Notes under the pieces: generated by a model
What the model was told of the DNA's origin: nothing
The model's input: the letters and a program-made list of their open reading frames with translations, nothing else
Databases searched by the model: none
Assembly (NCBI RefSeq): GCF_017549005.1
Contig: NZ_JAFYYT010000035.1
Span: 1-64,000 of the forward strand
Length of the DNA: 64,000 bases
Direction of reading: 5' to 3'
Origin: Ruminococcus sp.
GTDB lineage: Bacteria > Bacillota > Clostridia > Oscillospirales > Ruminococcaceae
Made by a program: the position numbers and the translations under genes
Shown here: one piece after another, positions 35,349 through 43,996 of the stretch
Numbering within the stretch: the stretch's first letter is position 1
Layout: the number at the start of each line of letters is the position of its first letter

Positions 35349-36746
35349 TTATATATCGTTTACGATGTTTTTTACCCACACATTGCTGCGGACCATGAAA
35401 TATCCTATGGCGACCTTTACCACTTCGGAGAAGGTGACTATCGCAAATACTATGCGTATGTCAAGGTCTGTGCAGTAGGAGAGAACCGCGGCAAGCGGTA
35501 TCATCAGGAACCAGGTGAAGCCGAAGTCGAACAGGAAGGTTATACCTGTTTTTCCGCCGCTCCTCAGGGTGAAATAGCAGGCGTTGGTGTAGCTCCACAG
35601 TGGCATTGCAAGAGCCTGTATGACTATCATGTAAGCGGCGAGACTGCGGACAGTGTCCTCGGTGTTGTATATTTTCGGGAAAAACGGCGCCAGAGGCAGT
35701 GTTGCGAGCCCTACCGCAGCAGCTGCAATAACTGCGAAGAAAAGCAGCTTGTTGTCCAGGTCACGGGCTTCCCCGAGCTTGTTTGCTCCGAGCCTTGCAC
35801 CAACGATTATTGCTATGCAGGCTCCCATCTGGATATATACTGAGCCGAAAAGGTTTGTAATGGTACTGGAAATGTTTCTCGCAGCCACAACCTCGGTGCT
35901 CCTTACGGAATAGCACTGCATAACTACGGACATACCCAGCGACCACAAAAACTCGTTGACCAGCATGGGGATACCTTTTCTGGTGATGTCCGCCATGAGC
36001 CGCGCAGGAATGCGGAAGCCGCGGAATAGTCCGATAATGTACCTGTTCCTGCCGGTATGGGAATGAGTCCATACGATGACCACAAGAGCCTCAAAGGTCT
36101 TTGCGATGACAGTAGCCCATGCAGCGCCTCTGACGCCCATTTCGGGCATACCGAGCTTTCCGAATATCAGGCAGTAGTCAAGGAGTACGTTGATACCCAC
36201 AGCCGACATAGCCGCAGCCATAGGAGCTTTGGTGTTTCCGCACTCACGGGCAGCGCTGGAATAAGCCTGTCCTATGCCGAAGGGTATGAAGCCGAGTATC
36301 ATTATCCTGAGGTAGTCAGTTCCGCTTTCAAGTATAGCGGCCGCCTGAGCGGCTTCGCTCTCCTTGCTTATGAAAAGCGATATGAGCGGAGAACCGAACA
36401 TCAGACAGATGACGGAGGCTATAACGATTATCAGTGCACAGACGAGGAGCCTGAACCTGAATGTGTATTTCTGTCCCTCATGGTCGCCCTTACCGAAGAA
36501 CTGCGCTCCGAAAATGCTCGGACCTGCAACAGCTCCGAAAATTGTGACATTGAAGACGAAAACGAACTGATTTATGATAGAAACGCCGCTCATCGGCTCT
36601 GTACCAAGTCGGCCCACCATGATATTGTCGATAAGACTGACGAGGTTTGTAACTGCCATTTGCAGTATCATCGGCACGACCATTGACATTACCATTTTGT
36701 AAAAGCCTTTGTCTCCGATGAATTTTTTCCTGAAATCCTTTAACAT
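35349..36746 (-). CDS. MATE family efflux transporter
   Basis: 465 residues with about 12 membrane segments. GFYKMVMSMVVPMILQMAVT, NLVSLIDNIMVGRLGTEPMS and GAVAGPSIFGAQFFGKGD are the N-terminal MATE signature, repeated in the second half (LVNEFLWSLGMSVVMQCYSV). The family exports cationic drugs or metabolites using Na+ or H+. It is monocistronic, with its own promoter. Substrate unknown. Confidence 0.92.
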   Translation of the reverse strand: MLKDFRKKFIGDKGFYKMVMSMVVPMILQMAVTNLVSLIDNIMVGRLGTEPMSGVSIINQFVFVFNVTIFGAVAGPSIFGAQFFGKGDHEGQKYTFRFRLLVCALIIVIASVICLMFGSPLISLFISKESEAAQAAAILESGTDYLRIMILGFIPFGIGQAYSSAARECGNTKAPMAAAMSAVGINVLLDYCLIFGKLGMPEMGVRGAAWATVIAKTFEALVVIVWTHSHTGRNRYIIGLFRGFRIPARLMADITRKGIPMLVNEFLWSLGMSVVMQCYSVRSTEVVAARNISSTITNLFGSVYIQMGACIAIIVGARLGANKLGEARDLDNKLLFFAVIAAAAVGLATLPLAPFFPKIYNTEDTVRSLAAYMIVIQALAMPLWSYTNACYFTLRSGGKTGITFLFDFGFTWFLMIPLAAVLSYCTDLDIRIVFAIVTFSEVVKVAIGYFMVRSNVWVKNIVNDI

Positions 36747-36772
36747 AAGTATCCTCCCGTTGAATAGTGCTT

Positions 36773-36801
36773 ATTATAACACAGGTTCGGGAAAAAATCA
36801 A
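36773..36801 (-). promoter_or_regulatory. MATE gene promoter
   Basis: Minus strand TTGATT (36796-36801), 17 bases, TATAAT (36773-36778), followed by CGGGAGG before the start at 36746. Confidence 0.7.
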
Positions 36802-36866
36802 GACACGGAAGTGGGCATTTTACCAAAAAGTACATAATATTTGTATTATAGCACAGTTTGATGTGA

Positions 36867-36872
36867 TATAAT
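36867..36872 (+). promoter_or_regulatory. -10 box upstream of the beta-helix dockerin gene
   Basis: GTGATATAATC gives a TG-less TATAAT about 125 bases before the start at 36998. No good -35 is visible at the proper distance, so an activator-dependent promoter is possible. Confidence 0.35.
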
Positions 36873-36997
36873 CAACATATAGAAGAAAAATATGGTTATC
36901 CTATACAATTGAAGTGATAACATAGCAGGGGAATTAAAATTTAATATGCCATGTCCCAACAGAAAACAGGGGACGGGTGTAGAAGGAGGAATTACTT

Positions 36998-39865
36998 ATG
37001 AGTATCCGAAAAAGAGGGACAGCCCTCGCCATAAGTATGGTGACGGCGATCTCTGCACTGAACATGGGAACGCTCATAGGAAGCGCCAACGCCGAGGACG
37101 GCGTACAGGCAGTTTTCTATGTGTCTCCCGACGGCAGCGACAGCGGTGACGGCACCGTGGGCTCACCGTTTGCGACCATTGAAAAGGCACGCGACGAGGT
37201 TAGAAAGATAAACGGCAGCATGACAGGCGATATCATCGTTTATCTCCGCGGCGGCGACTACCGTATCACGAAGCCTGTGGAGTTCGACACAAGGGACTCG
37301 GGCAATGGCGGTCATACCGTAAGGTATGAGGCTTACAATGGCGAGACGCCTGTTATCAACGGCGCTCAGAAGGTCACCGGCTGGAAGAAGTTCAATGACA
37401 AGCTCTGGTCTGCCCCACTGGACAGGGATATAAAGCTCCGCAACCTTTATGTCAACGACCGACGTGCAAACATGGGCAGCGTGCAGGTGCAGGCAAAAGG
37501 CGGCTACGGCGATTATTACATCACGGCGGGACAGGCTGACTGGGCATGGGACTCGGGAAAAAAGAGCGACGGAATCGTTTACGACGCAGGCTCAATGCCG
37601 CGTATCACCTCGAATTTCGACGACCTTGAGGTCGTTAACGGTACGACATGGAATGAAAATATAGTCTGCTCCCGTGATATAAAGTACGACGGCGGAAGTA
37701 TGATACTTCTCATGCAGCAGCCCTACGGCGCCATAGCTCAGACTCCCGGCTGGGGCGCAGGCTTTACGACCGGCGGAACTCACACAATTTACAATGCCTT
37801 TTCATTTGTTGACAGCGAAGGCGAGTTCTTCTTCGACAAGACCGATAAGGTACTGTATTACTACCCGAGGAACGGCGAGGATATGACTTCAGCAGACGTT
37901 GAAGCTCCTGTTGCGGACTGTCTCATCAAGATAGCAGGAAAGTCCACGAGCGACAGAGTTGAGAATATCGCTTTCAGCGGCATAACCTTTGCGAATACCG
38001 ACTATCAGCTGACTGACGTTGCAGGTTCTCACGGCAAGACCACCTGTCAGGCAGCGCAGTGCTACACGGCTTTTGCCGATTCAAACTGGCACAGCAAGAA
38101 TTACGAAATGGTAGATACTCTCCCTGCGGCTGTACATATAACCAGCAGTGACAACATCAGGCTCACAGGCAATGTTGTCAAGCATACGGGCGCTGACGGT
38201 ATCTCCATGACAAACGACGTTATAAATTCAGAGGTCAGCGGAAACTTCGTTACCGATATCACATCAAGCGGTATCACAGTAGGTCACCCTCAGCATATCT
38301 ACATCGGCGACGGTGACGGCAGGAACCGTGAGAAGTTCCCGAAAGGCGTTGAGGGAGTGTGCAAAAACGACCTCATCACACAGAATCTCCTTTACGATAT
38401 CAGCGTAGTACACGGCTTCGGCGGCTGTGCGGCTATAACCGCATATTTTGTTGACTCCGTAAAGATACTGAGCAATACCATTGAAAAGACTGCTTATAAC
38501 GGAATACATCTCGGCTGGGGCTGGAGCAATTTCAAGGACAGCACCACCTGCCGTGACAATCAGATATGCTATAACAGAGTTATCAACTCTCTGAACCGTC
38601 TCCACGACAGCGGCGGAATCTATACCATCGGTCAGATGCCCGGCACTGTCATCAATGAGAACTATGTTCAGGGTATTCCCGCAGGCGGCTTCGGAGCTCC
38701 AACATACGGACTCCATAACGATGAGGGAACGACTTACATTGAGGAAAACGACAACGTCCTCGAAATAAGCCCGAATGTTACTTATACCATAAACTGTGAG
38801 GAATACGGCGACAAGCACCACCTCACCATCAAGCGCACCTATGCTACAGTCAATAAAATGGGCAAGAATCCGCCGTACAGCGATATCGACACTCCTATCG
38901 TAGTTCCTGACAACGTGTGGCCATTCCGGCAGTATAAGATATGTCTCAATTCGGGAATATCCGACGATTACCGCGGACTTATGCCTTCATGGCTCAAATC
39001 CGCAGCGGACTATGTATTTCCTGCAAGCTGCGAGACAACCTGCGGCAGCAAGCTTCCTGTAAGAAGGACCGACGGCACAGTATGGATAGCTCCTGACGGA
39101 ACGACCACGTTCAAAGCAGGGGATGACATGACAAGGTCGGGCGGAAGCAAGGGGTCAATAAAGACTCCTTCAAAGGAGGGAGAATACAGGATATACGTCC
39201 TCGACGCAAGCGGCAAGGTGCTTAGCAAGTCCTCACATCTTCTCCGTCTCAGCGGTACAGGCAGCGCAGAGGCAGACGACGTTATACAGGCTGAGGACTG
39301 CGCTTTCAAGTCAGGCGTCGAGACCGAGACCTGCTCTGAGGGCGGACTTGACGTAGCCTTCATCGAAAACGGCGATTACATCGGCTTCAGCGACGTTGAC
39401 CTTACAGGCGCAAAGGATATCGACTTCCGGCTTGCTTCAAACGGTGCGCAGGCAGCACTGGAGGTACGTCTTGACGCTCCCGACGGAAAGCTCATAGGCA
39501 GTATCGACGTCAAGGGCACAGGCGACTGGCAGAAGTGGTCGACTCAGACCTGCGCTATCAGTGAGACTTCGGGCAGACATGATGTTTATCTTGTATTCAC
39601 AGGCGAAGAGGGCTATCTCTTCAACGTTAACTGGTGGAAGCCAAACACACCAGCTGCAGCGGTTATCCCCGGCGACCTCAACGGCGACGGAGCTGTTGAT
39701 ATCTACGACCTTGCACAAATGCGGAAGGCAGCTCTGGAAGGCGACGCCGAGCGCTTTGCGGCAGCCGATATAAACGGCGACGAGAGTATCGACGGCGAGG
39801 ATCTCACGCTCCTCAAGAAGTTCATCATGGGCGAGATAAAGTCCTTTGACTCAGTTTTATCATAA
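36998..39865 (+). CDS. Secreted right-handed beta-helix (GH141-like)-CBM6-dockerin protein
   Basis: 955 residues behind AGAAGGAGGAATTACTT. Signal peptide to ~31 (cleavage near SANA-ED). FYVSPDGSDSGDGTVGSPFA, TIEKARDEVRKING and IIVYLRGGDYRITKPVEF open a parallel beta-helix (~38-700) of the GH141-like type, with many short beta turns (NIRLTGNVVKHTGADGISM). A CBM6 (~760-880: IQAEDCAFKSGVE, FIENGDYIGFSDVDL) and a C-terminal dockerin (~888-950: GDLNGDGAVDIYDLAQMRKA, AADINGDESIDGEDLTLLKK) follow. Probably a cellulosomal hemicellulase or pectin/fucoside hydrolase; the GH141 label rests on the N-terminal motif and should be tested. Confidence 0.82.
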   Translation: MSIRKRGTALAISMVTAISALNMGTLIGSANAEDGVQAVFYVSPDGSDSGDGTVGSPFATIEKARDEVRKINGSMTGDIIVYLRGGDYRITKPVEFDTRDSGNGGHTVRYEAYNGETPVINGAQKVTGWKKFNDKLWSAPLDRDIKLRNLYVNDRRANMGSVQVQAKGGYGDYYITAGQADWAWDSGKKSDGIVYDAGSMPRITSNFDDLEVVNGTTWNENIVCSRDIKYDGGSMILLMQQPYGAIAQTPGWGAGFTTGGTHTIYNAFSFVDSEGEFFFDKTDKVLYYYPRNGEDMTSADVEAPVADCLIKIAGKSTSDRVENIAFSGITFANTDYQLTDVAGSHGKTTCQAAQCYTAFADSNWHSKNYEMVDTLPAAVHITSSDNIRLTGNVVKHTGADGISMTNDVINSEVSGNFVTDITSSGITVGHPQHIYIGDGDGRNREKFPKGVEGVCKNDLITQNLLYDISVVHGFGGCAAITAYFVDSVKILSNTIEKTAYNGIHLGWGWSNFKDSTTCRDNQICYNRVINSLNRLHDSGGIYTIGQMPGTVINENYVQGIPAGGFGAPTYGLHNDEGTTYIEENDNVLEISPNVTYTINCEEYGDKHHLTIKRTYATVNKMGKNPPYSDIDTPIVVPDNVWPFRQYKICLNSGISDDYRGLMPSWLKSAADYVFPASCETTCGSKLPVRRTDGTVWIAPDGTTTFKAGDDMTRSGGSKGSIKTPSKEGEYRIYVLDASGKVLSKSSHLLRLSGTGSAEADDVIQAEDCAFKSGVETETCSEGGLDVAFIENGDYIGFSDVDLTGAKDIDFRLASNGAQAALEVRLDAPDGKLIGSIDVKGTGDWQKWSTQTCAISETSGRHDVYLVFTGEEGYLFNVNWWKPNTPAAAVIPGDLNGDGAVDIYDLAQMRKAALEGDAERFAAADINGDESIDGEDLTLLKKFIMGEIKSFDSVLS

Positions 39866-39867
39866 AA

Positions 39868-39909
39868 ATCCAGTCCGAAAGCGGTCAGAACGACTGCTTT
39901 CGGACTGTT
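39868..39909. terminator. Bidirectional intrinsic terminator
   Basis: CAGTCCGAAAGC and GCTTTCGGACTG form a 12-pair perfect stem followed by TTTTC, between the convergent dockerin protein and nitroreductase genes. Confidence 0.85.
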
Positions 39910-39910
39910 T

Positions 39911-40498
39911 TCATCTGTATTCGGCAGTTTCATCAAGGCTTTTCCGTGGCCTCGGTGCAGGAGCTTCATCTGCATAGCCGAGAGCGACTGCGCCGATAAG
40001 CAGATCGGTGGTTCCGATGAAGTCTGCAAGCTCATTATACGCATAACAGGTGTTTGCTATCCATAAGGTACCGAGTCCGAGCTCTGTTGCTTTGAGGAGC
40101 ATATTTTCGATAGCCGCTCCTATGGATAAGCTGTCGCATATTTCGGTGATACGGGCAAAAGTGTCGATATCCGCGAAAGGAGAGGAGCCGTTTGTGTTCA
40201 AAACCATTATTACTGTCGGAGCTTCTCTCATTATCCTCAGCGTATTGAAAGCGTCTGACAGCAAATATTCCGAGTTCGGCATATTTGAGAGCTCTGCCTT
40301 TGTTTTTATCAGACCCTTTTCCATTGCGTTCAGAAGCTCGTCTTTGGAGCCGGCACTGTAAACGATGAATTTCCAGGGCTGTCTGTTCTTAGCTGACGGA
40401 GCGAGCACAGCAGCGCTGAGTATTTCATTGATAAGCTTTTTGTCAACAGGTTTTGAGATGTATTTTCTGATGCTTCTTCTTTCTTTAATGCAGTCCAT
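39911..40498 (-). CDS. Nitroreductase family protein
   Basis: 195 residues. IKERRSIRKYISKPVDKKLI, LAPSAKNRQPWKFIVYSAGS and AATELGLGTLWIANTC-type blocks (KATELGLGTLWIANTCYAYN) are the FMN-binding nitroreductase pattern. Members reduce nitro groups or quinones with NAD(P)H, or act in flavin metabolism. The C-terminus GYADEAPAPRPRKSLDE is usual for this family. It is monocistronic and has its own consensus promoter. Confidence 0.9.
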   Translation of the reverse strand: MDCIKERRSIRKYISKPVDKKLINEILSAAVLAPSAKNRQPWKFIVYSAGSKDELLNAMEKGLIKTKAELSNMPNSEYLLSDAFNTLRIMREAPTVIMVLNTNGSSPFADIDTFARITEICDSLSIGAAIENMLLKATELGLGTLWIANTCYAYNELADFIGTTDLLIGAVALGYADEAPAPRPRKSLDETAEYR

Positions 40499-40533
40499 TG
40501 TCTTCTCCCTGATAGTTTGATTTTATATTTATC

Positions 40534-40562
40534 ATTATACATTAATTCATTTTCTGTGTCAA
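40534..40562 (-). promoter_or_regulatory. Nitroreductase promoter
   Basis: Minus strand TTGACA (40557-40562), 17 bases, TATAAT (40534-40539), perfect consensus. Confidence 0.8.
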
Positions 40563-40587
40563 TACTTGGAAAACAGGAGTTTTTTTG

Positions 40588-40616
40588 TTGACGTTGGGCG
40601 AAAAAAGTGGTATAAT
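40588..40616 (+). promoter_or_regulatory. Promoter of the SLC13-like permease gene
   Basis: TTGACG (40588-40593), 17 bases, TATAAT (40611-40616). The predicted start of transcription near 40622 almost coincides with an upstream ATG at 40625, which favours translation from the ATG at 40649 instead. Confidence 0.75.
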
Positions 40617-40648
40617 CATTAGGCATGAAAAATTGGAAGGACGGTTTT

Positions 40649-41761
40649 ATGGAGAAGATCCGGAAGTTTATAAAAGCGCAGCCTGTAATGGTGATATCAT
40701 TTATCCTTGCGGTAATAACGATGTTCATCGTACCGCCTGACAGGGAGTACGCAGGCTACTGCAACAGAACGGTGCTCATCGAGCTTTTCGCGCTCATGGC
40801 GGCTGTAGCAGGTCTGCGGAGCATAGGCATATTTGACAAAGCAACGCGGCTGATACTGCAAAAGGCAGGAACAGTACGCAGGCTCGGAGCAGTGATGATA
40901 CTCATTTGTTTTTTCAGCGCAATGCTGGTCACGAACGACGTTGCACTGATAACATTCGTTCCGCTGACGCTGCTGATATATGGCAGTATCAATGACGAAA
41001 AGAGCCTGATACTTACCGTAGTGCTTGAATCGGCGGCGGCAAACCTGGGAAGCATGATGACTCCCGTGGGAAATCCGCAGAATCTCTTCCTTTACGATAA
41101 ATACGGACTTACGGCGATGACATTCCTGAAAACCATGCTGCCAGTTGGAACACTCGGACTTGCGGCTGTACTGGGGCTTACACTGCTTCTGCCGAAGGAG
41201 AAGTGCAAAGTTCCCGAGCCAAAGGAAGAAAGGATACCCATATTCAAGGCGTCGGTATATACGGTACTTTTTCTGCTGTGCATAGCGGCGGTATTCAGAC
41301 TTGTTCCCGACTGGGTCTGCCTGATAGCTGCAATTGCTGCGGCGGCCATATGCGACGTGAAGCTGCTTCTTAAAGTGGACTACATACTTCTTGCCACATT
41401 CGTGTGCTTTTTCGTCTTTGTGGGAAATATCGCACGTATCGGCGCAGTAAGCGATTTCTTCTCCAATATCCTGACCGGTAAGGAGCTGATAGTAGCTGCT
41501 CTGCTCTCACAGCTGATAAGCAATGTACCTGCAGCGGTAATGCTTGCGGAATTTACTGAAAAGGGAACGGCGCTCCTTCTCGGAGTTGATATCGGCGGCT
41601 TCGGAACGATAATAGCTTCTATGGCGAGTCTTATCGCATTTCAGATATACAGAGGTTCAAAGGGCGCGAAATCGGGAAAATATATGGTCGTATTCACAGC
41701 TGTGAATGTTTCGCTTCTTGTATTGCTTCTCGGATTTCAGCTTATAATAATGAAAATATGA
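40649..41761 (+). CDS. SLC13/ArsB-NhaD-type membrane permease
   Basis: 370 residues from ATG at 40649 behind GGAAGGACGG, with about ten membrane segments. MVTNDVALITFVPLTLLIYG-like (AMLVTNDVALITFVPLTLLI) and ANLGSMMTPVGNPQNLFLYD carry the NP-Q-N signature of the ion transporter superfamily (ArsB, NhaD, citrate/SLC13). A matching SQLISNVPAAVMLAEF occurs in the second half, giving the internal two-fold repeat. It is shorter than typical 420-residue members. Substrate may be an anion or Na+/H+; sequence does not decide. Monocistronic. Confidence 0.82.
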   Translation: MEKIRKFIKAQPVMVISFILAVITMFIVPPDREYAGYCNRTVLIELFALMAAVAGLRSIGIFDKATRLILQKAGTVRRLGAVMILICFFSAMLVTNDVALITFVPLTLLIYGSINDEKSLILTVVLESAAANLGSMMTPVGNPQNLFLYDKYGLTAMTFLKTMLPVGTLGLAAVLGLTLLLPKEKCKVPEPKEERIPIFKASVYTVLFLLCIAAVFRLVPDWVCLIAAIAAAAICDVKLLLKVDYILLATFVCFFVFVGNIARIGAVSDFFSNILTGKELIVAALLSQLISNVPAAVMLAEFTEKGTALLLGVDIGGFGTIIASMASLIAFQIYRGSKGAKSGKYMVVFTAVNVSLLVLLLGFQLIIMKI

Positions 41762-41767
41762 CGAAAA

Positions 41768-41798
41768 GGCAGCGTTTGAAAAACGCTGCCTTTTTTTT
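41768..41798 (+). terminator. Intrinsic terminator
   Basis: GGCAGCGTTT-gaaa-AACGCTGCC then TTTTTTTT, seven bases after the permease stop. Confidence 0.95.
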
Positions 41799-41808
41799 AT
41801 TTCAGGGC

Positions 41809-41849
41809 TTGACAAAAATGTTGATAGTGTGTATAATGTGTATATACAC
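41809..41849 (+). promoter_or_regulatory. Upstream M13-ABC operon promoter with palindromic operator
   Basis: TTGACA (41809-41814), 17 bases, TATAAT (41832-41837), directly followed by the perfect palindrome GTGTATATACAC (41838-41849) at the start of transcription. The palindrome resembles operators of YtrA-type GntR repressors, which usually control ABC exporters. No such regulator gene is in the window. Confidence 0.7.
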
Positions 41850-41865
41850 TTTTGGCGTGAAATAA

Positions 41866-41894
41866 TTGACAATTATATTCCGCAGGTGTATAAT
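41866..41894 (+). promoter_or_regulatory. Second M13-ABC operon promoter
   Basis: TTGACA (41866-41871), 17 bases, TATAAT (41889-41894). It is a second perfect consensus promoter 57 bases below the first, giving tandem initiation before the same operon. Confidence 0.75.
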
Positions 41895-41947
41895 AAAAAC
41901 TGCATCATTAAATTATTATATGCTGCAATAATTATTGGAGGGTGAAT

Positions 41948-43993
41948 ATGCAGAAACATTTGAGACTTGTCTCGCTTCTTCTTGCAGGAATGCTGACGCT
42001 TAACGCAGCCGGCTGTTCGGTTTCCGAAAACAGCGGCAAGAGCAGAGTTTCCGGGCTTGAAGAGAGCGAGGACAAAAAGGATGAGTCTGCCGACGACGAA
42101 AAGTCGGACAAGAAAAAGACCAAGGAAGATCTGAGACCGCAGGACAATTTCTATGATTATGTGAACTTCGATACGCTCAATGAGCTTGAGATACCCTATG
42201 GAGAAAGCGGAGTATCGGGCTTCGGCGAGAAGGAATCAAATGATGTCCTGGAGGATTTTATCAAGGAGATAGTCAATTCCGATGAAAAGTATGCCGACGG
42301 AAGCAACAGGAAGATAATCCGCGACTTTTTCAACCAGTACATGGATTATCAGGAGACCAGTGCCGTCGATGACGAAATAATGGGCAACTGCAGGAGGATA
42401 CTTGCAGCTGAGGATACAGACGAGCTTTTCAAGATATGGGGCGAGCTGCACCGTGAATACGGACTGGACTCCGTATTCCAGTTCCAGATAGGCAGAGACT
42501 ACCGCGACGGTTCAAAGCATTGTATCAGTATCTCTCCGGTGAATACGTTCTTTGATACAGAACTTAAAGACATAAAGGAGCTGTCATCAAACTGCGAATC
42601 CGCCAACATCATTGCAAGGGATATGCTCAGGGTAATGGGGGACGATTACGAAACTGCCAATGAAAAGGCAAAGCAGATGGTATACCTCGGCATCAATATC
42701 GCAAACGCCACAAATACCGACGATATTGACCAGTTCAAGCTCCTGCTGGAGACCGAAAAGACAAGCTTTGAGGAATTTGACAGCATCGTAAGCAACCTTG
42801 ATACTTCTGCAATAGAGCTCTTCGTCGGCGACGGAGTTGAAAACGCTACAGACGGTATCTACATCTACGACAAGGAGCAGCTCAGGGCTATAAACGACCT
42901 TATCACCGAGGAGAACCTCGAAAAGTGGAAGACCTATGTATTCGCGCTGTATCTCTATAATAACGGCGATCTCATACGCGAAAGCAACGATATCCTCGGC
43001 GATTACAATCCGATCAGCAAGGAAGCAAAGGACAAAATTGCAATAGGTATCGTACAGATGTTCCTTCAGGATCAGCTCAGCGAGGAGTATGCGGAGCGTT
43101 TCTACACTCCCGAGCTGGACAAGGCCATGAACAAGATGTTCGATAAGATAATCGGAAGCTACGACGAGCTCATCAGGAAAGCGGACTGGCTCACATCGGG
43201 CACAAGGGACGCACTTTTAAAGAAGCTCCACAATATCCATCTTATAACAGCTCCCAAACCGAGTGAAAAGACTAAGAAGGACACCGATATCATCGGCAGC
43301 AACTTTGTTGAAAGCTGTAAGAAGATAAACATAAGAGCAAACGAAAAATCAATAGAAACTCTCAGACGCAAGGTGGACCGCGACGACGTTGATATGTCCG
43401 CAATGACTGTAAACGCCCAGTATCTGCCCTGCAACTCCATAAACGTAACTGTGGCCATCATGCAGAAGCCGATGTTCGACCCCAAGGCTTCCGACGCTGA
43501 GAACCTCGGCAGACTTGGCACGGTAATGGCACATGAGATAGGTCACGCCTTCGACTCCAACTGTATCAAGTTCAATCCCGAGGGAATACTCGACCCCGAC
43601 TGGATAAACGAGACAGACAGAAAGGTGCTGGAGGAGCGCGCAGACAAGCTTGCTGATTATTACAGCAAATTCACAGTTATGGAAGTTTACCACGTAAAGG
43701 GTGAAAAGACCAACGGCGAGAACTATGCCGACCTCGGCGCTCTGGAGTGCGTAACCAATATCATCGACGATAAGGAGCAGCTCAAGGTGCTTTTCGAGAA
43801 CTACGCACAGATATGGTGCTCGCTTATGGTGGATACGGACGGTATATTGGCACTGAACTATGATGAACACAGTCCAGGAAGCGTCCGCGTAAATGCTGTG
43901 CTTGCCTCAAACGAGAAATTCATTGAGGTCTATGACGTCAAAGAGGGTGACGGGATGTACTTCCCCCCTGAGGAAAGGGTAAGCAGGTGGTAA
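41948..43993 (+). CDS. M13 family (neprilysin-like) metallopeptidase lipoprotein
   Basis: 681 residues from ATG at 41948 behind TTGGAGGGTGAAT. The N-terminus MQKHLRLVSLLLAGMLTLNA-AGC ends in a lipobox-like Cys (C23), then a Lys/Asp/Glu-rich linker. PQDNFYDYVNFDTLNELEIP opens the M13 domain. The zinc site is AHEIGHAFDSN (H529, E530, H533) with GENYADLGALE (E591, D595). NAQYLPCNSINVTVAIMQKP corresponds to the substrate-binding NAxY motif. The C-terminus lacks the usual CxxW end. It should cleave small peptides at the cell surface. It stands four bases before the FtsX gene, suggesting joint work with the ABC exporter. Confidence 0.93.
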   Translation: MQKHLRLVSLLLAGMLTLNAAGCSVSENSGKSRVSGLEESEDKKDESADDEKSDKKKTKEDLRPQDNFYDYVNFDTLNELEIPYGESGVSGFGEKESNDVLEDFIKEIVNSDEKYADGSNRKIIRDFFNQYMDYQETSAVDDEIMGNCRRILAAEDTDELFKIWGELHREYGLDSVFQFQIGRDYRDGSKHCISISPVNTFFDTELKDIKELSSNCESANIIARDMLRVMGDDYETANEKAKQMVYLGINIANATNTDDIDQFKLLLETEKTSFEEFDSIVSNLDTSAIELFVGDGVENATDGIYIYDKEQLRAINDLITEENLEKWKTYVFALYLYNNGDLIRESNDILGDYNPISKEAKDKIAIGIVQMFLQDQLSEEYAERFYTPELDKAMNKMFDKIIGSYDELIRKADWLTSGTRDALLKKLHNIHLITAPKPSEKTKKDTDIIGSNFVESCKKINIRANEKSIETLRRKVDRDDVDMSAMTVNAQYLPCNSINVTVAIMQKPMFDPKASDAENLGRLGTVMAHEIGHAFDSNCIKFNPEGILDPDWINETDRKVLEERADKLADYYSKFTVMEVYHVKGEKTNGENYADLGALECVTNIIDDKEQLKVLFENYAQIWCSLMVDTDGILALNYDEHSPGSVRVNAVLASNEKFIEVYDVKEGDGMYFPPEERVSRW

Positions 43994-43996
43994 GCC

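Noticed and set aside
36057-36686. 209-codon plus-strand open frame
   Set aside because: Antisense to the MATE transporter; no ribosome site.
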